DNA of 64,000 nt from Arthrobacter woluwensis (GCF_900105345.1 NZ_FNSN01000003.1:1178001-1242000); one strand, 5' to 3'. Shown: positions 1 through 8,896, counted from the first letter of the stretch. Notes: generated by a model from the letters alone, not told the origin. A program made the numbers and translations.

Positions 1-442
1 CACCCCCACGGACGGCCGTCCCGTCCCGGACTGGGTCGTGTGGATCAACAACAACCTCACCAAGGGTGATCACCCGTTCTACATGGCGGTGTACTTCCTG
101 CTGATCATCTTCTTCACCTACTTCTACGTCTCGATCACCTTCAACCCTGAAGAGGTCTCGGACAACATGAAGAAGTACGGTGGCTTCATTCCCGGTATCC
201 GGGCAGGCCGTCCCACTGCTGAGTACCTGCAGTACGTGCTGTCCCGGATCACCCTGCCAGGTGCGCTGTACCTCGGCATTGTTGCGCTCATCCCGCTGGT
301 GGCCCTGGTCCTGGTCCAGGCCAACCAGAACTTCCCCTTCGGCGGCACCTCGATCCTCATCATGGTCGGTGTCGGACTGGAGACGGTGAAGCAGATCGAC
401 GCGCAGCTTCAACAACGGCACTACGAAGGGCTCTTGCGATGA
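1..442 (+). CDS. secY: Protein translocase subunit SecY, C-terminal part (5' truncated by window edge)
   Basis: The frame is open from base 2 and encodes the last 146 residues. It shows alternating hydrophobic segments (about residues 22-42, 82-103 and 106-122 of the fragment) and the SecY-typical C-terminal segment with FIPGIRAGRPTAEYL and ETVKQIDAQLQQRHYEGLL. SecY is the membrane channel of the Sec translocon. The stop overlaps the adk start in an ATGA, so the two are translationally coupled, as in the usual secY-adk-map order of Gram-positive bacteria. The upstream part lies outside the window. Confidence 0.95.
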   Translation, partial: TPTDGRPVPDWVVWINNNLTKGDHPFYMAVYFLLIIFFTYFYVSITFNPEEVSDNMKKYGGFIPGIRAGRPTAEYLQYVLSRITLPGALYLGIVALIPLVALVLVQANQNFPFGGTSILIMVGVGLETVKQIDAQLQQRHYEGLLR

Positions 443-1032
443 CAAGAATGCTGATTATCGGTCCTCCCGGCTCCGGCAAGGGAACGCAGGCCGAGCGGAT
501 CTCCGATCGTCTCGGTGTGGTGGCCATCTCCACCGGCGACATCTTCCGCGCCAACGTCAAAGGCGAGACCCCGCTGGGCCTGGAAGCCAAGAAGTACATG
601 GACGCCGGGGACTTCGTCCCGGACTCGGTCACCAACCGCATGGTCCGTGACCGGCTGGGCCAGGACGACGTGGCGGAGGGCTTCCTGCTCGACGGCTACC
701 CGCGCACTGTGGCGCAGGTGGACGAGCTGGACCAGATCCTCTCCGAGTCCGGCACCCGCCTGGACGTGGTGCTCCAGCTGACCGCGGACGACGAGGAGCT
801 CGTCACCCGCCTGCTGGGCCGGGCCCTGGAGACGGGCCGCAGCGACGACAACGAGACCGTCATCCGCCACCGCCTGGATCTCTACCACGAGCAGACCGAA
901 GCCGTGGTGGGCAAGTACGCCGAACGCGGGATCCTCCGCCGCGTGGATGGCATCGGAGCCATCGACGAGGTCACGGATCGCGTGATGGCCGCCATCGCGG
1001 AGGCCGTGGCGGACGAAGCCGCCAGCGCCTAG
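439..1032 (+). CDS. adk: Adenylate kinase
   Basis: This 197-residue protein interconverts ATP + AMP and 2 ADP in the cytoplasm. The P-loop GPPGSGKGT is at residues 8-16. STGDIFR and the LLDGYPRT AMP/ATP-binding stretch follow. The LID region around residues 125-140 is short and lacks the cysteine zinc site of long bacterial forms. The start overlaps secY (ATGA). A strong hairpin follows directly, so the secY-adk transcript probably ends here and map is read separately. Confidence 0.97.
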   Translation: MTRMLIIGPPGSGKGTQAERISDRLGVVAISTGDIFRANVKGETPLGLEAKKYMDAGDFVPDSVTNRMVRDRLGQDDVAEGFLLDGYPRTVAQVDELDQILSESGTRLDVVLQLTADDEELVTRLLGRALETGRSDDNETVIRHRLDLYHEQTEAVVGKYAERGILRRVDGIGAIDEVTDRVMAAIAEAVADEAASA

Positions 1033-1042
1033 AAATCCCAGC

Positions 1043-1077
1043 CATGCCCCCGGACACTCTCCGGGGGCATGACTTTT
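1043..1077 (+). terminator. Hairpin terminator after adk
   Basis: Perfect 12-bp inverted repeat (1043-1054 with 1060-1071) around a 5-nt loop, followed by ACTTTT. It sits 11 nt after the adk stop and separates adk from map. Confidence 0.75.
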
Positions 1078-1159
1078 CCGCCGACAGCCTCCTGGGAGGC
1101 GACGCGGAAGCCAGTAGCCCCGAGGGCCGTGAGACGCGGCCGGAACCGAAGGAAGACCT

Positions 1160-1990
1160 GTGGCATTCCACTCTCCCCGGATCGAATACAAGACCAACGC
1201 TCAGATGCGCATCATGCAGGAGGCGGGTGAGCTCCTCAGCCGCGCCCTGGACGCGGCCGTGGCCGCCGTCGCGCCGGGTGTCACGACCGATGAGCTGGAC
1301 GCCGTCTTCGCCGCCGTGGTGGACGAGGCGGGCGCCCAGTACAACTTCCTGGGGTACCACGGCTACCCGAAGCACATCTGCGCCTCGGTCAACGATGAGG
1401 TGGTGCACGGCATCCCCGGACCGCGGGTTCTGGAGCCGGGCGATGTGGTGAAGATCGACGGCGGCTGCATCGTGCGCGGCTGGAACGCCGACTCCGCGCG
1501 CACCGTGATCGTGGGCGAGGGGGACCCGGAGGACGAGCGCCTCTCGGAGGTCACCCGTATGGCCATGTGGCACGGCATCGCGGCCCTGGCCACCGCCAAG
1601 TACGTGGGGGACATCGGCGACGCCATCGACGACTACGTCTCCTCGCAGAAGGGCAAGCCGCTGGGCATCCTGGAGGACTACTGCGGACACGGCATCGGCT
1701 CCCAGATGCACATGGCGCCCGATGTGCTGAACTACCGCAGCAAGCACCGTGGCCCGAAGATCAAGCCCGGCATGTGCTTCGCGATCGAGCCGATGCTGGT
1801 CCGCGGTGGGCTCGAGACCGCCGTGCTCGAAGACGATTGGACCGTGGTCACCACGGACGGCGCCCGCGCGTCGCAGTGGGAGCACTCCGTGGCGGTCCAC
1901 CGCGAGGGCATTTGGGTTCTCACGGCACCCGACGGCGGCGCCTCCGAGCTGTCCAAGCTCGGCGTGACCGTGGTGCCGATCCCGGCGTGA
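1160..1990 (+). CDS. map: Type I methionine aminopeptidase
   Basis: This 276-residue metalloprotease removes the N-terminal Met from nascent proteins. The five metal ligands of the family are in place: Asp100, Asp111, His177 (in CGHGIG), Glu210 (FAIEP) and Glu241 (WEHSV). The substrate-binding His83 is in VVHGIPG. The GTG start is supported by GAAGGAAG at 1147-1154. It follows adk after a terminator and ends before two hairpins facing a convergent amidohydrolase gene. Short-form actinobacterial MetAPs lack the N-terminal zinc extension, as here. Confidence 0.95.
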   Translation: MAFHSPRIEYKTNAQMRIMQEAGELLSRALDAAVAAVAPGVTTDELDAVFAAVVDEAGAQYNFLGYHGYPKHICASVNDEVVHGIPGPRVLEPGDVVKIDGGCIVRGWNADSARTVIVGEGDPEDERLSEVTRMAMWHGIAALATAKYVGDIGDAIDDYVSSQKGKPLGILEDYCGHGIGSQMHMAPDVLNYRSKHRGPKIKPGMCFAIEPMLVRGGLETAVLEDDWTVVTTDGARASQWEHSVAVHREGIWVLTAPDGGASELSKLGVTVVPIPA

Positions 1991-1996
1991 GCCAGT

Positions 1997-2077
1997 CCGC
2001 CGTCGCGTATGAAAGCGCGACGGCGGCGCCGTGACAGGCTGCGCAGAGGCCCCTGACCGTGCTGGTCAGGGGCCTCT
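1997..2077. terminator. Two tandem hairpins between convergent genes
   Basis: An 11-bp stem (1997-2007 with 2016-2026) is followed by a 14-bp stem (2045-2058 with 2064-2077). They lie between the ends of map and the amidohydrolase gene on the other strand, so they probably act in both directions. Neither has a long T run, which is usual at this GC content. Confidence 0.65.
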
Positions 2078-2116
2078 GGCGTCCCCTCTCGACACGGCAC
2101 GGAGGCGGCCGTCCGC

Positions 2117-3577
2117 TCAGGCGAGCGGGAAGCTCGGGGGGAGCAGTTCCTCGAGCGGGCGTCGGGCGTGGTCGGAGTCGGTGAGCGAGGCCATGTAGCG
2201 GTTCAGGAAGTCCTGCGCACGTCGGCGGTGGTCGCTCGTGTCCATGGTGACGACCTCGTGGTCCTCCACCACGGTGCGGCCTGCGACGACGACCCGTGAG
2301 ATGTCCCGGCCGTCGGCGTTCAGGACCAGGGTGCGGATCGGGTCCGCGTACGGGCCGATATGGCGTCCGGTGAGGTCGAGGACGAAGTAGTCCGCCTGGC
2401 AGCCGGTCGCGAGACGTCCGAGGTCGTCCCGGCCGAGGGCTTCTGCGGGATCGAGGGTGGCGGAGCGGAAGAGGTCGCCCGCCTGGGCCGACGCCCGGTC
2501 TCCGGTGGCGGTCTTCTGCATCGCCGTGGCGAGGTCGAGGCCACGGATCATGTTCGGCGGCGCCGAGTCGGTGCCCATCACCACCCGGATCCCGCGGGCG
2601 CGGTACGTGTCGTAGTCCTCCAGGACGCTGCCGTAGTGGGCGGAAGGGATGGGGCAGAACACCACGGTCGTCCCCGACTCCGCGAGGAGCGCGAGGTCGT
2701 CGCCGTCACCGTAGGCGCGAGGCATATGACGGTGCCCGGGCACCGTCCAGGCGTGCGGGATGAAGGTCTGCTCGGCCAGGAAGCCGATCGAGTGGAGGTA
2801 GGGGAGGGGGCGCATCCCGGTGCGTTCGATCATGGTCTCCACCTCGGACACCCCCTGTGCGGCGTGGAGCCGGACCGGGATTCCCAACTCGTCGGCCGCC
2901 TGACGCGTGAGCCGGAGTGTCTTCTCCGTCTGCGTCTCGATCCGCGCAGGCAACAGGGCCGTCCGGATCCGGCCGTCGGCCCGCCCCTCGTGGTCCCGGG
3001 CGAAGCGGATCGCCTCGGCCAGCCCGTCCAGGCCTCGCTGCTCGTCCTCGTGCAGGAGCACGCGCGTCCCGTCCGTGCAGGGGACGTGGGTGCGGTAACT
3101 GGGACCGAGGTACGCCCGCAGGCCGATGTCCTCGACGGCCCTGGCCAAGTGGGCCAGGTCTTCATAGTCCTCACACCAGTCGAGATAACTCTCCGCCGCG
3201 ATCGGCATGAGGGTGGTGATGCCGTTGAGTGCGAGCTGCGTCAGGGCGAACTCGCGGCGGAAACGAAGCTCCTCGGGGGTGAAGACGGGGGAAGAACTCT
3301 GGAGATGCGCCTCGGAGCGGACCAGTCCGAGCCGGGTGGCGGGGCCGTGCCAGGAGTCGAAGATCGCGTGGTCGATGTCGGCGAGGGCGTTGAGATCGAT
3401 GAAACCGGGGGAGACGATCGAGAGTCCCGCGTCGAACTCCTGGTCGACCGGTCCGGAGTAGTCCCGGCCGACGAACAGGATGGTGTCGTTCTCGTGGACC
3501 AACTCGGCGTCCGGCAGGATGCGGTGGTCACCGTCGGCGTAGCCGATGATGAAGGCCGCCTTGATGCGGGTGATCAC
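2117..3577 (-). CDS. Amidohydrolase-superfamily protein with an altered metal motif
   Basis: This 486-residue protein resembles the AtzB/TrzN/chlorohydrolase branch of the amidohydrolases. It has an N-terminal beta-sandwich lobe and PGFID at residues 58-61, a RLHAAQG strand, PHAWTVPG and GTDSAPPN with the barrel Asp. The usual first metal motif HxH, which should follow PGFID, reads N63-A-L65 here. The protein may therefore bind metal differently, or act on an unusual substrate. GTG start with GAGGAG 8 nt upstream. It is convergent with map and shares a bidirectional hairpin with the ABC importer operon upstream. The substrate is unknown; deamination or dechlorination of an N-heterocycle would be typical of the branch. 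Confidence 0.75.
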   Translation of the reverse strand: MITRIKAAFIIGYADGDHRILPDAELVHENDTILFVGRDYSGPVDQEFDAGLSIVSPGFIDLNALADIDHAIFDSWHGPATRLGLVRSEAHLQSSSPVFTPEELRFRREFALTQLALNGITTLMPIAAESYLDWCEDYEDLAHLARAVEDIGLRAYLGPSYRTHVPCTDGTRVLLHEDEQRGLDGLAEAIRFARDHEGRADGRIRTALLPARIETQTEKTLRLTRQAADELGIPVRLHAAQGVSEVETMIERTGMRPLPYLHSIGFLAEQTFIPHAWTVPGHRHMPRAYGDGDDLALLAESGTTVVFCPIPSAHYGSVLEDYDTYRARGIRVVMGTDSAPPNMIRGLDLATAMQKTATGDRASAQAGDLFRSATLDPAEALGRDDLGRLATGCQADYFVLDLTGRHIGPYADPIRTLVLNADGRDISRVVVAGRTVVEDHEVVTMDTSDHRRRAQDFLNRYMASLTDSDHARRPLEELLPPSFPLA

Positions 3578-3799
3578 TCGTGTGCTCCTCGGATGGCAGG
3601 GTGTGCGGGTCCACCGGACGGGGACTCCGCCCGATCAGGATGGCATTCCCCGCGCCGCTGGGCCAACGGGCTTCGCCGGTCATAGCCCGGGTGCGCTAAA
3701 TCCAGGCCCGGTCATGGTTCATGGCCGGCCCGTGCTGTTTCTGCGGCGCCCGCCACGGCAGCCGGAGGCTACGGCGCCTCGCCACGACGCCCGGACGCG

Positions 3800-3846
3800 A
3801 CGACGACGGCGGCGGCCACCGCTGAGGTGACCGCCGCCGTCGTCGT
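3800..3846. terminator. Long hairpin between the ABC operon and the amidohydrolase gene
   Basis: A 21-bp stem with one mismatch (3800-3820 with 3826-3846) lies just past the stop of the solute-binding protein gene. Its ACGACGACGGC arm recurs in several other hairpins of the window. The rest of 3578-3865 shows no further gene. Confidence 0.65.
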
Positions 3847-3865
3847 GCTCCGGAGTGTGAATGCC

Positions 3866-5212
3866 CTACTTGGCGATCTTCGGCTTGACGTCCTTGGTGT
3901 AGATGCCCTCGAGAGTGCCCTTCAGGGTGGTGAGGCTGCTCTTCACGTCGGCCTTCTGGGTCAGGATCGCCGCGGCGGCCTTGGCCATCTCCTGGTCCGC
4001 ACCCGGCAGGAACACGCGGGCGTTGTCCTGCTTGCGGGTCACGGCCAGCTGATCCATGGCGATCTTGATCTGAGGCGTCTTGGCCAGAGCCGACGTCATG
4101 TCCGCGGACTTCCGGGTGGGCATGTAGCCGGTGGCCGCGGAGAAGAGCGCGGTGTTCTCCGGCTCCGTCACGAACTTCAGGAACGTGGCGGCGGCGAGCT
4201 GCTGGTCCTTCGGCACACCGGCCGGGATGCCCAGGCCGGCGCCACCGGTGGGGCAGACCGGGTTCTGCGAGGCGGAGCCGCCGGGCAGGAAGCCGACGCC
4301 CACGTTGAACTTCGCGTTCTGCAGCACGCCCACGAGGGAGCCCGTGGAGGACAGCGTGGCGGAGGCGATGCCCGCGGCGAAGTCGTCCGCGGAGTCCTTG
4401 GAGGAGACGCCGGCCCAGCCGTCCCTGTAGACCGAGTCCTGAGCGAACTGGAGCGCCTTGACGTTGGCGTCCGAGTCGGCGGTGATCTCCCAGTCCTTGG
4501 ACCAGCCGCCGCCCTCACCCCAGAGGTTGTTCTGCAGGGTCCAGCCCGCGTAGCCGGCCAGCGCCGGGTACATGAAGGCGAACTGGGCCTTCGACGCGGC
4601 CTTGAGCTTCGGCGCCCACTCGGCGAACTCGGCCCAGGTCTTCGGAGCGCGGTCCGGGAGACCGGCGGCCTTGAAGTGGTCCTTGTTGTAGTAGAAGAGC
4701 GGGGTGGAACGGGCGTACGGCATGGCCCACTGCTGGTTGTCGTAGCCGTAGTCCGCCACGAGGGTCTCGCGGAAGTCGGACATGCTGAAGTCGAGCTGCT
4801 TGATCAGGCTGTCCAGCGGGATGATGCTCTTGTTCATGTAGTAGCGGAACCACCACACGTCGGACAGGACGACGAGCGCCGGCAGTCCGCTCTTGGCGGC
4901 CTGTGCGGTCTGGAACTTCTGCGCGATCTCCTCGTAGTCCTTGCCGCCGGTGATGAGGTTGACCTTGATGTCCGGGTGCTTGGCCTGGAACTTCTCGATC
5001 AGCTGCTTCTCGACGTCCTGGGACTTGCCCGGGTGGGTGGACCAGAAGTCGAAGCTCGCGGCGGGCTTCACACCGCTGAAGTCCGTGTCCGCGGCGGCCT
5101 GGGAGGCCCCGCCACCGCTGGTGGAGGGACCGCCGCAGGCGGCGAGGGCGGCGGTGACGGCCGCGGCGGCGGAGAGGCCGAGGAATTGACGACGGCGCAG
5201 TGGCGTGTTCAT
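3866..5212 (-). CDS. ABC transporter sugar-binding lipoprotein (CUT1 family)
   Basis: This 448-residue extracytoplasmic solute-binding protein belongs to the family of UgpB/MalE-like proteins. The N-terminus has a twin-arginine-like RRRQFLG followed by a hydrophobic core and a lipobox LAAC with lipidated Cys26, so it may be Tat-exported and then lipid-anchored. The FWSTHPGKSQ start and WAMPYARSTPLFYYN segment are typical of CUT1 binding proteins. It is the last gene of a three-gene operon with two permeases. No ATPase gene is present, so a shared MsiK-type ATPase encoded elsewhere is likely (inference). ATG start with GAAAGG about 7 nt upstream. The substrate cannot be read from sequence; an oligosaccharide or glycerol-3-phosphate is typical. 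Confidence 0.88.
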   Translation of the reverse strand: MNTPLRRRQFLGLSAAAAVTAALAACGGPSTSGGGASQAAADTDFSGVKPAASFDFWSTHPGKSQDVEKQLIEKFQAKHPDIKVNLITGGKDYEEIAQKFQTAQAAKSGLPALVVLSDVWWFRYYMNKSIIPLDSLIKQLDFSMSDFRETLVADYGYDNQQWAMPYARSTPLFYYNKDHFKAAGLPDRAPKTWAEFAEWAPKLKAASKAQFAFMYPALAGYAGWTLQNNLWGEGGGWSKDWEITADSDANVKALQFAQDSVYRDGWAGVSSKDSADDFAAGIASATLSSTGSLVGVLQNAKFNVGVGFLPGGSASQNPVCPTGGAGLGIPAGVPKDQQLAAATFLKFVTEPENTALFSAATGYMPTRKSADMTSALAKTPQIKIAMDQLAVTRKQDNARVFLPGADQEMAKAAAAILTQKADVKSSLTTLKGTLEGIYTKDVKPKIAK

Positions 5213-5297
5213 GAGATGACCTTTCAGTGATGCTGGAGTGCGATGGTGCTGGTGTGGTGCCGGTGGGGAGGCGCGCCTCCCGGGGTGGGGCCGGAGT

Positions 5298-6167
5298 TCA
5301 GCCCGTGACGCTGCCCTGGGTGAGGCCGGCGACGATGTAGCGCTGGAGCATGGCGAAGATGATGAGGACGGGCAGGATGACCAGGACCGAGCCGGCCATG
5401 AGGATGCCCCAGCCGGCTCCGTTGCTCTCCGAGTTCTGGAGAAGCGTCAGGCCGACGGGAAGGGTCATGCTCTCCGGGCGGTCCGTGATGATGAGGGGCC
5501 AGATGTAGTCGTTCCACTCGCTGACCACGGTCACGAGGCCCACGGTGGCGATCGAGGGGATGGAGACCGGCACCACGACCCGCCAGAGACGGCGCCAGTG
5601 CCCGGCGCCGTCGAGCTCCGCGGCTTCCAGGATGGAACCCGGCAGCGTGAGGAAGTGCTGGCGGAGCAGGAAGGTGCCGAAGGCGGTGCCCAGGCCCGGC
5701 AGGATGATGCCCCACAGGGTGTTCTTCCCGCCCAGCCCGGCGATCAGGATGTAGTTCGGCAGGATCGACACCTGGGCCGGCACCATGAGCGCCACCAGGA
5801 TGATCACGAACACGACGTTCTTGAACGGGAACCGGACGAACACCAGGGCGTAGGCGGTCAGGATGGCCAGGCTCACCTTGATGGCGGAGCCCACGGTCGT
5901 GACGATCACGCTGTTGAGGAAGAACTGTCCGAACGGCACGGTGGTCATGGCCGTGTGGTAGTTGTCCAGCGTGGGCGCCTGGGGCAGGATCTTCAGGTCC
6001 GTGGTGACGATCTCGCCGGGCTGCTTGAAGGAGCTCAGCACCATCCACAGCAGAGGCAGGAACACCACCAGGGTGGCCACGATCAAGGGGATGTAACCGC
6101 CCGCGAGCGTGGCCACGAGGTTCTTCCGGCTGAGAGCGCCGGGGCGGCTGTCGGTCAGAGTGCTCAT
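5298..6167 (-). CDS. CUT1 sugar ABC transporter permease, UgpE/MalG type
   Basis: This 289-residue inner-membrane protein has six predicted hydrophobic segments. The EAA loop that docks the ATPase is EAAELDGAGHWRRLWRVVVP. The ATG at 6167 is chosen because it overlaps the stop of the preceding permease gene in an ATGA. The open frame extends further upstream, but that part is only the antisense-like shadow of the other permease. The solute-binding protein gene follows 85 nt later. Confidence 0.92.
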   Translation of the reverse strand: MSTLTDSRPGALSRKNLVATLAGGYIPLIVATLVVFLPLLWMVLSSFKQPGEIVTTDLKILPQAPTLDNYHTAMTTVPFGQFFLNSVIVTTVGSAIKVSLAILTAYALVFVRFPFKNVVFVIILVALMVPAQVSILPNYILIAGLGGKNTLWGIILPGLGTAFGTFLLRQHFLTLPGSILEAAELDGAGHWRRLWRVVVPVSIPSIATVGLVTVVSEWNDYIWPLIITDRPESMTLPVGLTLLQNSESNGAGWGILMAGSVLVILPVLIIFAMLQRYIVAGLTQGSVTG

Positions 6168-7147
6168 GCGTAGTGCACCTTCTTCTCCACGAAACGCAGC
6201 TGGAGGACGGTGACCACCAGAAGGATGGCGAACAGCACCACGGAGATGGCCGCCGAGTAGCCGGCGCGGTTGTAGGCGCCGAAGGCCTGCAGATAGGCCT
6301 CGTAGATGAGCGTGCTCGTGCCGTTGCCCAGCGGCGTCATGATCCGGATCAGGTCGAAGGCCTGAAGGGAGCTGATCATGGTGGTGATGAGCAGGAAGAA
6401 CGTGGTGGGGGAGAGCAGCGGCAGGGAGATGCTCAGGAACCGCCGCGCACCGTTGGCTCCGTCCAGGGACGCGGCCTCCATCACCTCGGTGGGCAGCGAC
6501 TGCAGGCCCGCGAGGAAGACCACGGCGCAGTAGCCGAGGTTCTTCCAGATGTAGACCACGATCACCATGACCAGGGCCAGCTGGGGGTCGTTGATCCATT
6601 CGGGGCTCTTCAGGCCGGCCCCACGCAGGATCCAGGCCAGGACGCCGTAGCCGGGGTCGAAGATGAACAGCCAGACCAGGCCGACGCCGACACCGGACAG
6701 GACGTACGGGGCGAACACCGCGGCGCGGGCGAAGGTGGTGCCCTTGACCTTGGCGTTCAGGGCCAGCGCGACCAGGAGGCCCAGGACCATCGAGCCGCCG
6801 ACCGTGAGAACAGTGAACACCGCGGTGGTCCCGAGGACGCGCGGAGCGTCCGGGCTGGTGAAGAAGGCCAGGTAGTTGCCGAAGCCCACCACGGTGGCCT
6901 CGGCCGAGCCGAGGGTCCAGTCCAGGGTGGAGTAGTAGATGTTGTTCAGCAGCGGAAGGTAGGTGAAGACGCCGATCAGCAGGAGGTTCGGCGCTGCGAA
7001 GGCGAGGAACACCAGGAAGTCACGACGGCGCCGGGGGCTCCAGCCACGTTTCCGTTCCACCGCCGGAGGGGCGGGAGCGCCGGCGGCGGCCCGGGGAGGG
7101 GCCTGCGTCGCGGGGCGCTGGGCAAGGGGGATTTCAGTATCAGTCAT
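6164..7147 (-). CDS. CUT1 sugar ABC transporter permease, UgpA/MalF type
   Basis: First gene of the importer operon, 327 residues. A basic, proline/alanine-rich N-terminus (about residues 1-45) precedes six hydrophobic segments and the EAA loop EAASLDGANGARRFLSISLP. ATG at 7147 is preferred over TTG at 7150, because CAGATT lies 6 nt upstream of it and TTCTGA lies 17 bp further. This would make a leaderless promoter. The divergent neighbour is a NylC-like hydrolase gene. Confidence 0.9.
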   Translation of the reverse strand: MTDTEIPLAQRPATQAPPRAAAGAPAPPAVERKRGWSPRRRRDFLVFLAFAAPNLLLIGVFTYLPLLNNIYYSTLDWTLGSAEATVVGFGNYLAFFTSPDAPRVLGTTAVFTVLTVGGSMVLGLLVALALNAKVKGTTFARAAVFAPYVLSGVGVGLVWLFIFDPGYGVLAWILRGAGLKSPEWINDPQLALVMVIVVYIWKNLGYCAVVFLAGLQSLPTEVMEAASLDGANGARRFLSISLPLLSPTTFFLLITTMISSLQAFDLIRIMTPLGNGTSTLIYEAYLQAFGAYNRAGYSAAISVVLFAILLVVTVLQLRFVEKKVHYA

Positions 7148-7153
7148 CAAGGG

Positions 7154-7182
7154 AATCTGGGTCGTTCCAACCTGCGTCAGAA
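7154..7182 (-). promoter_or_regulatory. Candidate leaderless promoter of the ABC importer operon
   Basis: On the minus strand, TTCTGA (7182-7177), a 17-bp spacer and CAGATT (7159-7154) end 6 nt before the ATG at 7147. The rest of 7183-7386 is a GC-rich divergent intergenic stretch in which I see no other clear signal. Confidence 0.4.
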
Positions 7183-7398
7183 CGCGCAGGACATGCTCAC
7201 TTCACCACAGCGGCCCGCGTCGCGGCCCCGGTTTCCGGGCCGTCCGGGCAGAGTTCCCGGACACTTCAGGGCCGGTTCGCCGAACGGCCACCGGAGCGGC
7301 ACCTCGCGTTCACAAACGAGGGGCGACTCCCGGTTCCGGAGGGCGTTCCGGAGAGACGTCCGCGGCGGACCGGACCGCCGGAGGTGGACAATGAAGCC

Positions 7399-8385
7399 AT
7401 GGGACGGATCACGGAGGTGCCCGGGGTGCGGGTAGGCCATGCGGAACGCATCGGCGAGGGCTGGCTGAGCGGGGTCACGGTGGTGCTGCCCCCTCCCGGG
7501 ACCGTGGGGTCGGTGGATGTGCGGGGCGGTGGGCCCGGGACCCACGAGACGGATGCCCTGGACCCCAGCACGCTGGTCCCCACGGTCGATGCCGTGGTCC
7601 TGACGGGCGGCAGCGCCTACGGACTCGCCTCGGCCGGCGGGGCGCAGCTCTGGTGCGAGGAGCAAGGCCTGGGCTTCCCGGTGCAGGGCGGCGTGGTGCC
7701 GATCGTCCCCGCCGCCGCGATCTTCGACCTGGGGCGCGGGGGCGACTTCCGCGCGCGCCCCGATCTGGAGATGGGGTACCAGGCGGCGCGGGACGCCGGA
7801 TCTCGTGAGCCGGGGCACGACGTCGAGCGGGGCGCCATCGGTGCAGGAGCCGGTGCGCTGATCGCCCAGGGCGCGTACAAGGGCGGACTCGGAACGTCGG
7901 CCGTCCACCTGGACGGCGACGTCGTGGTCGGGGCGCTCGCGATCGTCAACGCGTTGGGAGTCCCGCAGTTCCCGGCGGAGACCGGCGCGGCGGCGAGCCG
8001 GGAGAAATCCGGAAGCGCGCAGAAGGACGCTCACGCTGCGCCCGCTGCCGGCTCGCTCAACACCACGCTCGCCGTCGTCGTGACGAATGCCGCGCTGGAG
8101 GTGGCCCAGTGCCGCCGGACCGCGACGGCGGCGCACGCCGGCCTGGCCAGGGCCTTGAACCCGAGCCACACCCTGGCCGACGGGGACACGGTCTTCGCGC
8201 TCTCGACCGGTGGATCCGCGGCATGGACCGGGCTGGATCCGGCAGCCAGGACGGCCTTCCTGATCGGGCTGCAGAGTGCCGCGGCGGAGGCCGTGCGCCT
8301 CGCGATCCTCGACGGCGTCGCCCAGGCATCGGGTGTCACCACGCCGGCGGGGACGTTCCCGGCATTCGGCGATGGGGGTGCGTGA
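7399..8385 (+). CDS. P1-family (NylC/DmpA-like) N-terminal-nucleophile hydrolase
   Basis: This 328-residue protein matches the P1 (S58) aminopeptidase/amidohydrolase family. The ITEVPGVRVGHAE opening and VLTGGSAYGL glycine loop are typical. The autoprocessing site LNTTLAVVVTN places the new N-terminal nucleophile at Thr222, after Asn221. Asn-Thr is the arrangement of NylC, the 6-aminohexanoate oligomer hydrolase, whereas DmpA uses a Ser. The natural substrate is unknown; small peptides, beta-peptides or amide oligomers are possible. An in-frame GTG at 7384 is the alternative start, but GGAGG touches it. ATG 7399 has GACAAT 6 nt upstream, which suits a leaderless transcript. Confidence 0.85.
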   Translation: MGRITEVPGVRVGHAERIGEGWLSGVTVVLPPPGTVGSVDVRGGGPGTHETDALDPSTLVPTVDAVVLTGGSAYGLASAGGAQLWCEEQGLGFPVQGGVVPIVPAAAIFDLGRGGDFRARPDLEMGYQAARDAGSREPGHDVERGAIGAGAGALIAQGAYKGGLGTSAVHLDGDVVVGALAIVNALGVPQFPAETGAAASREKSGSAQKDAHAAPAAGSLNTTLAVVVTNAALEVAQCRRTATAAHAGLARALNPSHTLADGDTVFALSTGGSAAWTGLDPAARTAFLIGLQSAAAEAVRLAILDGVAQASGVTTPAGTFPAFGDGGA

Positions 8386-8414
8386 TCCGTCGAAGGACGG
8401 CTATCATGGCCCGA

Positions 8415-8444
8415 TTTAACTTCTGGCACCGGATGGCGTACAGT
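8415..8444 (+). promoter_or_regulatory. Candidate promoter of the infA-rpmJ-rpsM-rpsK-rpoA-rplQ operon
   Basis: TTAACT (8416-8421), a 17-bp spacer and TACAGT (8439-8444) lie about 170 nt upstream of infA. The -10 fits the actinobacterial TANNNT pattern. The intervening leader to 8608 holds no ORF that I can support. Confidence 0.35.
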
Positions 8445-8616
8445 TGATGGTTGGTTGTCTGTTCCGTCATGCCCTCTGCGCTTCCGAGCGTGTGGGGTCG
8501 GCCCACTTCAGGGTGGGAATGCATGGACTGGCAGCCTGTGGGAATGATCCCACAGGAAAACACCCATTGCCTGCTGAGCACACCCGTGCTCTCCGGCACA
8601 ACAGTTAGCGGAGGAT

Positions 8617-8838
8617 ATGGCCAAGAAGGACGGGGTCATTGAGATCGAAGGCGTGGTGACCGAAGCGCTGCCCAACGCGATGTTCCGTGTTGAGCTGACG
8701 AACAAGCACATCGTCTTGGCACACATCTCTGGAAAGATGCGTCAGCACTACATCAGGATCCTCCCGGAGGACCGCGTGGTGGTGGAGCTGAGCCCTTACG
8801 ACCTCACCAGGGGTCGTATCGTCTACCGCTACAAGTAA
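8617..8838 (+). CDS. infA: Translation initiation factor IF-1
   Basis: This 73-residue protein is of standard length and is an S1/OB-fold protein: it opens with [14 protein letters not shown] and ends with [13 protein letters not shown]. It binds the 30S A site during initiation. A strong Shine-Dalgarno GCGGAGGA (8608-8615) sits just before the ATG. It is the first gene of the infA-rpmJ-rpsM-rpsK-rpoA-rplQ run. Confidence 0.98.
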   Translation: MAKKDGVIEIEGVVTEALPNAMFRVELTNKHIVLAHISGKMRQHYIRILPEDRVVVELSPYDLTRGRIVYRYK

Positions 8839-8896
8839 AGACCGCTGTCCCGGTCCGCCGGGGCAGGGGACAACTGCAAACACGCAAAGGAACGCC

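Noticed and set aside
421-1197. 258-codon antisense ORF over adk
   Set aside because: It mirrors the GC-rich codon pattern of adk, has no ribosome-binding site and no recognisable domain.
6168-6599. Upstream extension of the second permease frame
   Set aside because: It is an out-of-frame reading of the first permease gene; the ATGA overlap at 6164-6167 marks the true start.
7384-7398. GTG start for the NylC-like gene
   Set aside because: GGAGG directly abuts it, leaving no spacing; ATG 7399 fits leaderless spacing and the family start better.
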